Shown here in pieces: positions 29,533-41,605 of a DNA stretch of 64,000 nucleotides. Made by a program: the position numbers and the translations under genes. The notes beneath the pieces were generated by a model, which saw only the letters and a program-made list of their open reading frames with translations, ran no database searches and was not told the DNA's origin. Every line of letters begins with the position of its first letter. The first letter of the stretch is position 1. Origin of the DNA: Triplophysa rosa (taxonomy: Eukaryota; Chordata; Actinopteri; Cypriniformes; Nemacheilidae); the NCBI RefSeq assembly GCF_024868665.1, contig NC_079896.1, positions 26,397,976-26,461,975 of the forward strand. The letters are read 5' to 3'.

Positions 29533-32500
29533 GTAGGTGATATTTCTCAGTTTCATTTCAAACACGCAACATCTCCAGTAACTGGTGTCATCTTTACTTT
29601 ATACAATTATTCACGGTTTCATTATTTATAAATGTCAGCCATGCATATGCATTCCTTATTATTATTATGCTTTTATTATTATTTATAATTTAGCCTCAAT
29701 TCCTTTGAATCCCTTGTCTCCCTTCTCAATTTATGTGTTTTCCCATTGAAGTCGTTTTTTTTCAATCTGTTCACTCGGATGTTTCCTTCATGTCGGTCGT
29801 GCAGGACTCGGATTGATTTTCATTGCTATGATAGCGTTTTCCCCGCTCGCGTCAGGGGAGAGGTAGTTGAGATTGGAGGTTACGGACCGCAATCATGTAG
29901 CGCGCGCCGCGGTCAGCGCAACTGCTGCGCGGGCGCGTAATAAACGCCTGCTGCTCTGATGGGATTCTGGCGGGAAATCAGCCGTGAGCGCGCGGTGTTG
30001 AGGTTGGTTAGGTGTGCATAATTTGGGCTAGGATGCTTTGCCAAATGACAACTCTCTCCCTCTCTTTGTCAGTATTGTGCGTGATGGTTATTTTACAGAA
30101 TGTGGGGTCATTGAGTCCATCCCACACTTCACAGAGACAAAAATATGACGTTTGACAGGTATTCGTCAATTAAGAGAATTCCTGTGTCTAACTTTGCAAA
30201 TATAGACACCAAGAAATGTATTGCTGTACCTGCTTGAATACCTGAAAAATATTTTTGTGGTGGTTGTTATTAGGCCTATGTCATACGGTTTAGTGCAGTG
30301 CTGTGTTAGCAGTGCAAAAGGTCATGGGTTCAAACCCCAGGTACTGAACAAAATGTTTAACTTGAATCCACCGTAAGACCGTAGATGCGTCCCAAACTGC
30401 GCACGTATGCACTATTCTACGCCATTTTGTAGTATAAATAGTGTGAGTAGTACGTTCACGTTAACATTTCTGAATAAAGAAGTGCACTTGAAGTACCCGG
30501 ATGATGCACTCATTCAACCGAAATATGAAGTGTGCAACTCTGGACACTCTCAACGGTCGCAGTTTTGCTTGCGTAGCAGAAGGGCTGCTCGAGCAAAGTC
30601 CGCGTGCAGAGTGATTACGCTTCAGTTTAATGCTGACTTAAGTCATGCTGAGCAATACAGATTAAAATGACATTAAATGAACGATGTACAAATAGATTTT
30701 TATTGACATGCATTGTATTGTGAGATTGACGTCATTTGCCCTCGTCTGGGAAACTGCACACACTTCCGGTTAACTGTTTAGTATTCCATTTGGGACGATA
30801 CTACTCTTATTAAATTCAGACACTAGATGGTTGAGTGCATAGTTTAAGTGCATAGTGTATAGTAGTATGTCAAAATTGGGACACAACTAGTGTCCACACA
30901 AAAACAAAATAATCGTTCAATAATTGTAATCGAGAGAAAATGTTCAATTCATCGAAATTTTGATTTTAGGCCAAGTCTCCCAGCCCTAGTCCACACTAGA
31001 TGCGGCGTGACACGACACGACAAACCCATGAAGAACAAGCCATTTGTCACTGTGGTCGCGTCCGGTGTAGACACTGTGTAAGTCACTTTAGAAACAAGTT
31101 TGTCAAATGTGTACATGTAAGATGGCTCTGATGCTGCTTTGGCTGTGCTAAACGAAATTAGCAGAATTAAACGATTGTTGCCATGACAACCAGCAAGCTC
31201 GCATGGTAATTATATGAGGGAGTGAATTTATACAATCTTGTTTGTACGAATCTGTTTGATCTGCTTTCGCCCCAGTGATGTAGGTGTGGGCCTTCATTTG
31301 TGCTTTTTTCTAATAATCGCAGAATTTTTACAGTTGTGTAACTGTATTTATGCCGGCCGCCTCTGTGCAGTATGTGTAAATGCAGTGTAAACAGGTCAGA
31401 TGTCAAGTGTTAAACGCTGGTTTGTGTCTCGTTCTGTTGTTTGTTAATTTTGTAATGAAACAAACCTTCCGTCTTTAATATCACACTTTTCTTTTATTCC
31501 TCTCTCCCTCTCATCCATCTTTTCACACATCTAAATATGTAGATATGAAGTGACGGAAGATGTTCTCACAAGGATGTTTATTAGACTATGTGCATTTATA
31601 TCTCTAATCTTTTCTTCTTGTTATATTTTTACTGTGCCTGCAGACATCATTTATTTGCGTTACCTTGGAAGTCCCTTTTATGTGGAGATTTATTTTACCC
31701 TTGTACAGAACATGCACGTTTAATCATAGACTTTATAAATCCATTGCAAATTTATGACATTTTATTACAAGATGGTCCATACTAAATGTGAATAAACATA
31801 AAACATCATCTGTCCAGTACTGGGCAGTATTGGCCGAACTTCAAACGTATTTGTATTAAGATGTCTTAAATATTTTCTATGTGTGTTGTGTAAACCGATC
31901 TTCAGCTTTGAGAAGAATTTAAGGAGGTTTGGCAAAAATACAGTTTATTAAATCAAGAGCCAGAAGAATGACTGCCAAAGTCAAAAATCTTAGACAAACA
32001 AAAAGCAGTTCGTAATATTTTATGTATTTTTGTATGTACATTAGATTAAAACCCATATTCTCTGATACACTATAGTTCATCTTTTGGCTAATAAATCCCT
32101 AAAAGGTTTAGTGTTTTCTCCATTTTTCTCTCTATTTAATTTTCTCTATTTTTTGATAGTGTAATCTTACGTGTGGGGGCATTTAAAGAAAATATTGTGT
32201 AAAAATGCTCCACAATCTGGACATCACTTTTGGCCAGGACTGGAGGTGGAGGAGAGTGCTGGAGTCTGTCCCAGCTGTCTCAGGTCAGAATCTGTGAAAC
32301 TGTCCATCACAGGGATTCATATCACATTTTGTTAAATTATGATTTATTATTATTATTTTTCCATCATTTTAAATGTTTTTTTCCAACCAAAAGAGTAATG
32401 TATTAATTTAGCAGGGTGTCAAAAAACGAGCATGCTTCAAATAAAATATGACATATACGATATTTTAAGAAATCTAAGAAAGACTCCTCTAATTATGACT

Positions 32501-33762
32501 CGTGGGCAGCATTTGTAGTGTGCATAATTATTTAATCCGTAATCAAATCTGTAATTTGTTAAATTATGCAAAAAATGTGAGAATGTTTCATTTCAACCTG
32601 ATTTCATGGAAAACATAACTATTTTACCAGGCGGTGATTTCGAATGAATATTTACGATGTGAATTGCTTGAGCAGAACCAAGACTGAAAGCCTATCTCTA
32701 AACACAACAACAAGCAGATTGTACAGTAAATATAGTTAGGAATTGGCATGAGATTGTCTTGGGCATTTCCATCACAGAATGTCTTTCATAATTCATAATT
32801 TAGCATGTATATGTATTCTTTTTTGCATTTATTTGCCAACAAGACAAAAAAAATGGTGTTTTAGGGGGATTTTCTAAAAGTCCATCATGTCAAAACTGAC
32901 CGCGAAGAAACACTGCAAATGTACACTGTAAACCCGGATAAATTGCCAATACTCATAAAAAGCCAATTTGTTGCCTCAAAGTTTTTCAGTTTTAGAGATC
33001 TTTGTTTAAGTAAGCAGAACTTGCAAATTTTGGTAAATGTTAAATTAAAGTTCTTAATAAGTCTTAGTGACAAAAATGAAAACTATATCAAACTCTTCTA
33101 AATATATAAGATAAGTGAACATTAAACATTAACAAATCTTTAACTTTACTGAAAAACACATAAAATAATCATATTTACTCTCCTAATGCAGTCTGATGCA
33201 AAGCATGCTGGGAATTGGAAATCCTTCTCGACCAATTGTGTTGAACTTTTTAAATTCTAAATTTAGTAAATTGAACAAGGAGCAAATTATTTTTATTTAG
33301 TTTTAGTTAAAACTTCAAGTTAATCAAAAAATATACTTTACTCAAAAGTAAAAATGTGTTTCAGGAACTTCAAATATTTAAGTAAGTAGAACTAACTTTC
33401 ATTACTTAATTTATACTTCTGTCATACTTTCTGTTCTTCATGTTATCATCCTCATGTCTATTGCTATTACACAGAGCACTCTCCTGTGTGCGTGCGTGCG
33501 TGTGTGTGCGTGAGGGATGATTGAGCTGTTTAATATGCTAAAGCCCTATTAAAGGGCGATGTCAGCGGCAGACGGCCTCAGCGCAGCGCTCTGCATTGTG
33601 TCTCTAAATGAAGACGGTGCTGTGTTAATTAGCAGGAAAATGGCGTGCGGAATTGAATCGGTCATTGACATGCGTGTAGCGTTCGTCTCCCGTTTAGAGA
33701 GATATGAAAGTGATTTAAGCTCCAGCTATGTCTTTTATAGAGGTTTTAAATAATCTGTCTGC

Positions 33763-33800
<38 letters not shown>

Positions 33801-36704
33801 GGAGAAAAAGAGCAAAGAAGTGAAGTGATGGGAAGAAATGAGGTCTGAATTTTTTTGATATTTTTCTGAGGAAGTCAAATGTTTGATTCACTTAAATTAA
33901 TTTGGATTAAAGGGCTGGTTCAACTAAAAATATGCCTGTATGCTGTTTTTCTTTTTCTTTGGAACCCAGAAGGGAAATGTTTGGAAAATGTTTAGCTCTT
34001 TTAATACACAGACAGTTCTTCCTTTGTTAAGCTCCACAAGGTTAAAATCACTATTTAAAATATTCCACATTAAAAGTAATGTAATGTTCGACTGGTGTGA
34101 GGGAGAGATTGAAACTGAAGTCATTCTTCACATACAGTATTGTCTTCTTGTCCAGATAAATGTTTAGATTGGCTCCCCAAAAATGAGGTGATGTCGAATG
34201 AATTTGTTCAATGTGAATCACACAAAATCGATGTGTTTAAATCACACTTTAAAAAAAGCATAAATTAGAAGCTCCATTCTTGACACCATCCCAAACATCA
34301 CGGGGAGAAACTCACACTGGAAAGTACAAATGAGATTTTGTGGATTCTTACGAATTAGCCACCTTACAAAATAGTTACAAATAATTGCCATGAAATTGTG
34401 TTTACACACCGTACAGATCGTACCGGCTGGCATTCATTATGTTCATGAATAGTGAAAAGTTTAGAATCTTCAAAATTTCTCCTTTTGTGTTTTGTGTCAT
34501 GAGAGTCGGTACATATAATGTCTGAATTTGTCGGAAGTATTTTTTTTCTTTAAAAAAATTCACCACATCATAAAGCATGTCATACTTTTAACTCCTACAT
34601 TTCATACATTTCTACGTGTTTGTTTTACTTTCATACTTGAGCACATTCAAAAGTACTTTTCGTTAAAAAAAATACGCATAATACTTTTGTTTTCATCTCC
34701 CTGAGCTTCGACTTTCAGAGACCCTTAGCTGCTGAGATTATGTGCTGTCAGTCTCTCTCTCTCTCTTTTGAAGAGAGGACGTTGAGATTGAATGGCCCAT
34801 TCACATTAAAGAAGAATTAGAGGGCTTCCACCCTGCCACTCTCACAATGGTCAAACTGCCGACACAACAGGAGAACTGTTCTCACACACACACACACACA
34901 CAGAGTGAAAATCATGCCCTTTGTGGTCAGTAAGAGTGCGGTTTTGTATCAAATGCATTTTCTGCTTTATTAATAGATAGAAAAACAGAGCGGAAATAGG
35001 TCACTTTATAATGAACTTTCTGGCATTATTTATTCACCTTCATGTGTTGATTTGGAAACGGATTTTCTGCCTGGAAAACAATTGGAGATGTTTGGTGACC
35101 TGCTGACCTGCACTTTAGAAGTGCTCCACGTGACCCGTCATGTAAAACCATGCTATATTTGATTAAGGAACTGATCATTGTGTGTGTACACACGTGTGTG
35201 TGTGTGTGTGTGTCTGTGTGTGTGTGTGCGTACACGCGTGTCTGTAGAGCTCAACACAAAAGGCATTTAAAAGCATTCCAGCAAACCACGGCCGATATTG
35301 GACTTTAGATTCAGTCCACACAGAAGCCATTATTTGGCTTATTACACAAGTGTTAGGGTATCAAATAGTTATCAAAAGCAGAAAATCGTTGTCTTATCGT
35401 CTGTTGAGCAGTTTGATAAAACCTCCTTAATGCTGTAATAGTTTTTTTGTTTGGAGACCATTGATGACGGAATGTTTATTTTTGTGTAAACTTTGTCTTT
35501 AATGAGCTTAAAGAATGATTTTCAAAATCATTGATTTATGTTGGTTAAAGTTTCAGAGGATCACTTTTGTTTTTTTTCAACATTCACGTTTGTGTTGGCT
35601 GTAAAATCCAACCTTTTCCCCTTTTCATGGGCTTGAGTCCCACAGAACACACATACTGATCAAATATAAAGCTTAAATGTTGCAACTGCCTAACCTGGTG
35701 GACTTTGTCCTGAAAATAGTTGGATGGTTTATAATTATTTTTTCAAATATACTGTAGATGTCTATCACAATAGGCACTTGTTGAAGGCATTGCTCTAGAT
35801 TATGTGTGTGTGTTTTGTCTATGTCTGTCTTTTTACTGTTTTGCTGTTGGCGACAGTAATGGCTGTTTAATTACTCAATAAAAGCGCTTTATGAATGCTG
35901 TGCGTGCGTGCGTGCGTGCGTGTGTGTGTGTGAGTTTGTGTGATGTATTGATTTTGTTGCTGGAGAAACCTGAGATTTCACTCAGGAGATGTGAGTCTCG
36001 CTGTCCGTCGATGCGATTCTGATTTTAAATAGTAGCTCATATACATTTACAGACTGACATTGTAAGCATTGTTTGAAGAGATGATAAACACTCGGTGAGG
36101 AGCGGATGATGAAGTGAAGTGCTCTTCATCTTAAACCAGATAATGAAACGTCTTCCTCAAGAGTACGGAACATTGCTTGAGAGATCGCTGTGTGTGTGTC
36201 CTGGTAAACCATACAGTGTTTAGTAATACAATTGTGTGGGGATATTTTCTGTCATACGTGTGTGTGTGGGAAGGGTAAACCCTACGGTATGGGGACAAAA
36301 TGTCCCCACAAAGATGGCAATATCCAAAACCCTTGTCCTTGTGGGGACATTTTTTGGTCCCCATGAGGAAACAAGCTTATAAATCATACAGAATGAACTT
36401 CTGTGAAAATGTAAAAGAGCAGACAGTTGTGTGTGATTGTTAGGGTTAGGGGGAGGGAATATGACATACAGTTTGTACAGTATAAAAACCATTGTGTCTA
36501 TGGAATGTCCCCATAAAACATGGAAACCCAACATGTGTGTGCGTACACACGTGTGTGTGTGTGTTCGTGTGTGTATGTGTGTGTGTGCGTGTGTGTATGT
36601 GCGTACGCGTGTGTGTGTGTGCATGCCTACACACGTGTGTGTGTGTGCGCGTACACACGTGTTGTGTGTGTGTGTGTGCGTGGTGCGTGCCAACGTGTGT
36701 TGTG

Positions 36705-36739
<35 letters not shown>

Positions 36740-36831
36740 GTTGTGTGTGTTGTGTGTGTGTGTGTGTGGTGCTCGTTATGTGGCGTGTGTGTGTGTGTGT
36801 GCGCGTGTACACTCGTGTGCGTGTGTGTGTG

Positions 36832-36870
<39 letters not shown>

Positions 36871-36975
36871 GTGTGTGTGTGTGTGTGTGCGTCCACGTGT
36901 GTTGTGGTTGTGTGTGTGTGGCGATGTGCCGCGTTACACGGTGTGTGTGCGTGTGTGTGTGTGCGTGTGCGCGTA

Positions 36976-37045
<70 letters not shown>

Positions 37046-40000
37046 CACACAGCTAATGGGATTGTTCAGGTAGTTCTGTAGAGCTCAACACAAAAGGCAT
37101 TTAAAAGCATTCCAGCAAACCACGGCCGATATTGGACTTTATAACACGTCGCTTTGGACTTTAGATTCAGTACACAGGGAATATCAGCCATTATTTGGTT
37201 TAACACAAGTGAGAAAAAAACAAAACCAGCCACAGAACAGCTCAAATAAAACCATTCATAAGTGTAGTGTATTGTAGTGTACTGCTATACTTTAACTTTA
37301 TATTTTTTATAAATATAATTCAGTTCATGTAATTTAGGTTTGGTCATTTGTCTAAAGCATCTCTGAGGTTTACCTGATGTGTATTCTTATTGAAGCTTCA
37401 TTTGAAACATTTTATAGTCTTGACCTGACTAGTTAAGACTAGTCGTGTATTGCGCTTTTCACAAAGTTATCAAAGGCAGAAAATCGTTGTCTTATCGTCT
37501 GTTGAGCAGTTTGATAAAACCTCCTTAATGCTGTAATAGTTTTTTGCTTGGAGACCATTGATCCCCGTTGACTTCCATTGTATGAACACAAAACCACTGG
37601 GACATTTCTCAAAATATCTTCTTTAGTGTCCCCCTGAAGAAAGACTCACACACAGGTTTTAAATGACATGAGGGCGAATAAATGATGACGGAATGTTTAT
37701 TTTTTCTTTGTCTTTAATGAGCTTAAAGAATGATTTTCAAAATCATTGATTTATGTTGGTTAAAGTTTCAGAGGATCACTGTTGGTTTTTTCATCATGCA
37801 CGTGTGTGTTGGCTGTAAAATCCAACCTTTTCCCCTGTGAGAGTGTACGGAGTGACCTGGAGTTGTGTGTATTGATCAGAGAGGATTTTCTGCCCAATGG
37901 AATTGAACGTAATGGGGCAGTTTTTAATTGAGATGGATAGAACATGTAAATTTTGCTCCATCAGCCTGAAATCAATATCCATCTGCTGTGAAATGGACAA
38001 ACGTCTCTTTCTTTTGTTTTATTTCGTCTGTTGTGTCTCAACAAAACATTGCGATGTTTCTGATGCGTAATGCTTTTCCAAATCTGTTCTCTATTCGTAC
38101 GGTAAGACAAACAAGTTTATTACAAGTTTACTGATCGCCACCTTTAAACATGACTGACATTAGGTGTATTTTTAAATGTTAAAATAATCTCTCTATTTCT
38201 CTTTTCTTTTCCTTTCTCTGCTGATCTGTCTCTCCGATCGGCCATATGCCAAAATTCAAACGGAAGAAAAGCTCTTTGTTTCATAACCTAGAATCTGGGT
38301 GCTGTTGTGTGTATGTGTGCGGAGCAGAAATGACAGAGATACGGTATTTTTAGGGGTGACATCTGTTGTCGGGTTCAGTTGCTAATGCCGAGAGCTAGGT
38401 TATTGATCAATCATTATTACAGTATGCTGAAATATTATGTTCCTGTGTGTTGTGTGCGAGTCAGTGAAACCGAGTGAGAAACTGAGCGAGTGTAATATGA
38501 GGTTCCTTGATTACATTAAAGAGCTTTTATTTCATTCACTTGAGATGAAGCCTTCTGCTGTGTCTCAGCATCACGCCGTAATGATATCATCACAGAGCTG
38601 CGCTTCACGTGTGTGTGCATGTAAGACGACCTGTACACAACCGAATGTAAACTTCACTCATTATCTAGCTAATTTTGTGAAATTAAACATCATGAAACAT
38701 ACAGAATGCTACTACTGTGTCTGTAAAGTCCAGCTTTACCCTGGGAATGTGTTCAGAACATTTTACATTCACATTTATGCATTTGGCAGATGTTTTTATC
38801 CAAAGTCACTTTAAACTGTACATTTTATGTTTGTTTCCTGGGATTCGAACCCATGACCTTGCAGTTTTTGAAAGCCGTTTTGTTTTAATATTTATATAAT
38901 CACTTGTGCTACATTTTAGCATTACAATTTTCACCTGTGCTTTATTTTAAAATGTACATTTTTATTTGTCCTTCATTTTGGTTTTAAATGATTGTTTGTG
39001 CTTCGTATTAGCCTTATTTTATTATTTTTACCGTTGTCCTTGTGTCTTCTAACATATACAGGCCTATTATTGTCAATTATATAAACGTTTCTTGTTTTTG
39101 TGGAAAACGTTATTTTTATCACAAGAAAGCATAATTTTTTTAATTATTATTTAATTATTTTAGAATAAATTATTCTTTCATATTGATAAGTAAATACATG
39201 TGGGTGGCATAAAAATGAAAAATTTCCAACATTCCTTTACAATGCTGTTTATATTTCATGAACTTCAGTGAGCTTTGCTTGATGTTCAAAAGACAATTTG
39301 TTTGATAATCGTTTTCTTCGTTTGACTGGCAGGCGTGACGATGCAGTGGAGCCCCGAGCAGTCACAGTGGGCGGAGCAACACTATGACATCACCTCCACC
39401 ACCCGTTCTCCAGGACGTAAGATCGAAGTACTCCGAGATCCGAGGTTAACAGGTTCGTCCTCCGCTGCGGCGTACCAGCATTCATGGGCCAACGATGACA
39501 TTTCAGCTCTGACTGCATCTAACCTGCTCAAGAGGTACGCCGAGAGATATTCCATCTTGGATCTACCCTGCGAAAACGGACTTGTGGGATATCCGGACGC
39601 AGCCGTTTCTGTTAGCGTTAACGGACTGGGTGTGGTGAACAGCGCCCTGCCTCTTCTCAACGGACGAAAGATAGAAGCGGAGCCTTGGCTTGAGACCGTG
39701 TATACCCCGTTGGGTTGTGTTCCTGAACTTCTTCCTAAAGCACAGTTAAGTGTGTCCGATGTGTCTGTGTGTAACTCACCCATTGTTGGCAACGGTAGCC
39801 TATCGGAACCTTTCTCCAGCAGTAACTGTACCAGTCAAACCGGAAATCAGGAATACAGCAGCGCCCCCTTCAGCACGCCATACCTGCAGCCTTTAGGCAC
39901 CTATGGCGGCTCTCTTTTCCACCCCACCCCTTCCCACGCCAGTCTGGTGCCAGCCTACAGCGCCAACACTTCACCTAGCCTAGCCGCGTACAGTTACCCA

Positions 40001-40507
40001 AACACACGGTACCCGTCGCAGGCTGTTCTTCCGACCGGCTACAGCCCTCCACCTCCTCCGTCAGGGTACCTGCCCCAGGGTATCACTCCTCCTATTCCCT
40101 TACCAGCTGTTGGATACTCATACCCAACCACTAACCTGGTTGCAAACACCTCTGAATGCGATGCCCCAAGCGCTACCACCCTTACCAAGACATATTACCC
40201 ATCAACCCAGAGGGAGATTGGAGTGTTTGAGGAATTCAGCTTTCCTGAAAACGCCAATTCTGACTCTAGGCCTGAAGGCAGTCCCCTCTACAGGCATTCA
40301 GGGGATGACTCGGTAGACAAGCGGACTGGCTTCAGCCAATCAGCAGACATCACGTCATCCTTATCCTTCAAGCCGACCAATCACGGAGACTCTCTTAGAA
40401 GCCTGGAGTCTCTGACTGTAGCCATGATCGGACAGAACAACGGTACCTCAACCTCTGCTGTTTCCTCTCACCAACACCTCTGCCTCGACACAAACACACC
40501 CTGCTGA
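29380..40507 (+). CDS. fign: fign paralog encoding a fidgetin N-terminal region without the AAA domain
   Basis: Joined coding exons 29502-29532 and 39333-40507 give 1206 nt, 401 residues plus stop. The start MSSNMISGVYG joined to VTMQWSPEQSQWAEQHYDIT parallels human fidgetin (MISSTSVYG, KMQWTPEHAQWPEQHFDIT), with the intron at the same place. Conserved parts are AWANDDISALTASNLLK-like HSWANDDISALTASNLLKRY, the Pro/Tyr-rich middle (SGYSPPPPPSGYLPQGI) and SADITSSLSFKPT. Fidgetin is a nuclear and centrosomal microtubule-severing AAA ATPase of about 760 residues whose large exon continues into the ATPase domain. Here the frame diverges after SFKPT and stops at TGA 40505-40507, and no Walker A (GPRGTGKT-like) segment is seen downstream. 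It may be a retained ATPase-less paralog or a recently truncated one. FIGNL2 is less likely given synteny. Confidence 0.85.
30281..30355 (+). repeat. tRNA-derived SINE head
   Basis: GTGTTAGCAGTGCAAAAGGT and GGGTTCAAACCCCAGG form a B-box-like region of a fish tRNA-related SINE. No complete tRNA cloverleaf is expected. It lies in the fign intron. Confidence 0.6.
32900..33310. mobile_element. AT-rich MITE-like repeat, copy 2
   Basis: It shares with 15725-16340 the order GAACATTAAACATTAACAA, CACTGAAAAACACA-like, CAGTCTGATGCAAAGCATG and CTGGGAA. The left part is more diverged. No coding capacity. Confidence 0.5.
33766..33796. repeat. (GA)n microsatellite
   Basis: About 30 bases of pure AG/GA at the right end of a unique stretch in the fign intron. 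Confidence 0.92.
35240..35635. repeat. Local duplication in the fign intron, copy A
   Basis: Starting at CTGTAGAGCTCAACAC, the segment matches 37075 onward almost base for base (GCATTCCAGCAAACCACGGC, CTGTTGAGCAGTTTGATAAA, GGCTGTAAAATCCAACC), but lacks two blocks present in copy B. A (TG)n tract precedes both copies. Confidence 0.88.
36270..36530. mobile_element. GTCCCC-type dispersed repeat, copy 1
   Basis: The copy runs from TATGGGGACAAAATGTCCCC through CTTATAAATCATACAGAATG and GTTAGGGTTAGGGGGAGGGA to ATGTCCCCATAAAACATGG. Related copies lie at 44522-44712, 44795-44985 and 62675-62925. The GGGGAC/GTCCCC ends are self-complementary. No coding capacity. Confidence 0.75.
36531..37052. repeat. 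Long degenerate (TG)n-rich array
   Basis: About 520 bases of TG are broken by CG, GTACAC, TTG and other interruptions, with palindromic inserts such as CGTACACACGTG. The last 70 bases are pure TG. The cysteine/valine-rich frames on + and the His-Thr frames on - are artefacts. Confidence 0.95.
37075..37840. repeat. Local duplication in the fign intron, copy B with extra blocks
   Basis: It parallels copy A, with about 265 extra bases between 37200 and 37465 and about 120 extra between 37560 and 37686. The second extra block is interior MITE sequence (GTTGACTTCCATTGTATGAA, GAAGAAAGACTCACA). The start offset is 1834 bases and grows to about 2217 at the right end. Confidence 0.88.
38763..38866 (-). 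repeat. tRNA-derived SINE, reverse orientation
   Basis: Read on the minus strand it has a B-box stretch (AAGGTCATGGGTTCGAATCC) followed by AAGTGACTTTGGATAAAAAC and ATCTGCCAAATGCATAAATG, the L2-like tail shared by cyprinid SINEs. Confidence 0.7.
39333..40507 (+). CDS. fign: fign large exon (N-terminal region only)
   Basis: A GGCAG acceptor at 39332 opens a 390-codon uninterrupted frame. Conserved blocks are QHYDITSTTRSPGRK near its start, DDISALTASNLLKRYAERYS, LLNGRKIEAEPWLETVYTP and the Pro-rich centre. The tail after SFKPT (NHGDSLRSLESLTVAMIGQN and on) is not fidgetin-like as far as I can recognise. The lack of any stop in 390 codons with rather GC-rich third positions argues for selection on the frame. 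Confidence 0.9.
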
Positions 40508-41605
40508 GCGCTCGTGCTCGCTCTCTACCCGCTGCGCTTGAGCTGACCGTGCGTGAGAGCTCCCCCTAGTGGACAGGAGATAAAAGGGTGGGACTTGCTC
40601 AAAGCCATAGCGTAGGGGCTCGATCCGGGGGCTTCAGAGCACGGCGGCAGCAGGATCAGTTGTTCTGGTTGCTGAAGACCTGGAAGAGGACAATTATGTT
40701 TACGGCCCTTCTGAGCTGAGCCTAACAGGTCACAGTGAGACACTGACATCCACGGAACAGACAAATCAGTATATGAAGGACACACATATCTGAGTTAGAG
40801 CGATGGAGAGAGTACAGCAAGGAATATTTATATCTAATGGATGTGTTGCGGGTGCCATGGAGACGAGGCGTCCCGGTGTGGTAGTTGGACTCAGTTTGGT
40901 TGGTTGATCATATTGCCATGGTGTACATTCATTGTGTGTGTGTTTGTGGCCTTGTACAGGTTATTTATGTGGTGAGCTTTAATTGTAAATCCAGTTCCTC
41001 CATTTTCACTGGAGAATTGACAGATCCGGGCCATAAATAGAATCTGTGTGTGTGTGTGTGAGGGCGAGAGTGATAAAACCTCAGGAAAGTGTCTGATAGA
41101 AATGGCTTGTCTGTGTGTGTGAGAGAGAAGCACAGAGCGACTCCACACACCACAAAACCCAGTCGATTCCAATTCATTGAACTTTGTTTGTATGCACTTT
41201 CATAGGTTCATTTACAGTCATGTGTAAAGTCTGTGGTACTTTCAGCATCTCTCATTGCTCTGTAAGTGTGAACAGCCCAACATGAGCCGGTAGATGCTGT
41301 ATTTCAAGAATTCTTTGTTCTTATTTGCATTGCATCAATTAAGGCATCTAACCAGACAATGGTGGATTGGTCAACCCGTAGTGTTGAGTATTTGAATCCT
41401 GTTTGGAAACACTCATTATTTCCACTTTCAATTATTGATTTCTACACTGTAGGTCTTATTTAATCCATATTGCAACCAGTTGTGGCACTCTCTCACATCA
41501 TACAGACTGTCTTTTAGAAAGAAGCAAGCTGAGACAATATCGCAGACATAAAAAATGGAATTTAGATGTATTCGATATTTATACCAAAAATAAAACATTG
41601 CTAAA
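40508..41605 (+). other. fign: Probable 3' UTR of the fign paralog
   Basis: Downstream of the stop there is no open frame resembling the fidgetin AAA domain in any frame. Poly(A) signal candidates include AATAAA at about 41590. A (TG)n stretch lies near 41047-41062. Confidence 0.4.

Larger units (their letters stand above)
29533..39332 (+). other. fign intron before the large exon
   Basis: The 9.8-kb intron holds a SINE head, an AT-rich MITE-like copy near 32900-33310, (TG)n-rich DNA (36530-37052), a local duplication (35240-35635 and 37075-37840) and a tRNA-SINE in reverse (38763-38866). A unique mixed-composition stretch lies at 33520-33730. I see no further coding exon. Confidence 0.7.

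Noticed and set aside
36437..37081. 214-codon cysteine/valine-rich frame and overlapping relatives
   Set aside because: They are translations of a degenerate TG array; frames are open only because TG repeats lack stops.
40508..41172. Frame-shifted remains of the fidgetin AAA domain
   Set aside because: I looked for GPRGTGKT, FVSDID and ATSKPEEID-type segments in all frames and found none.
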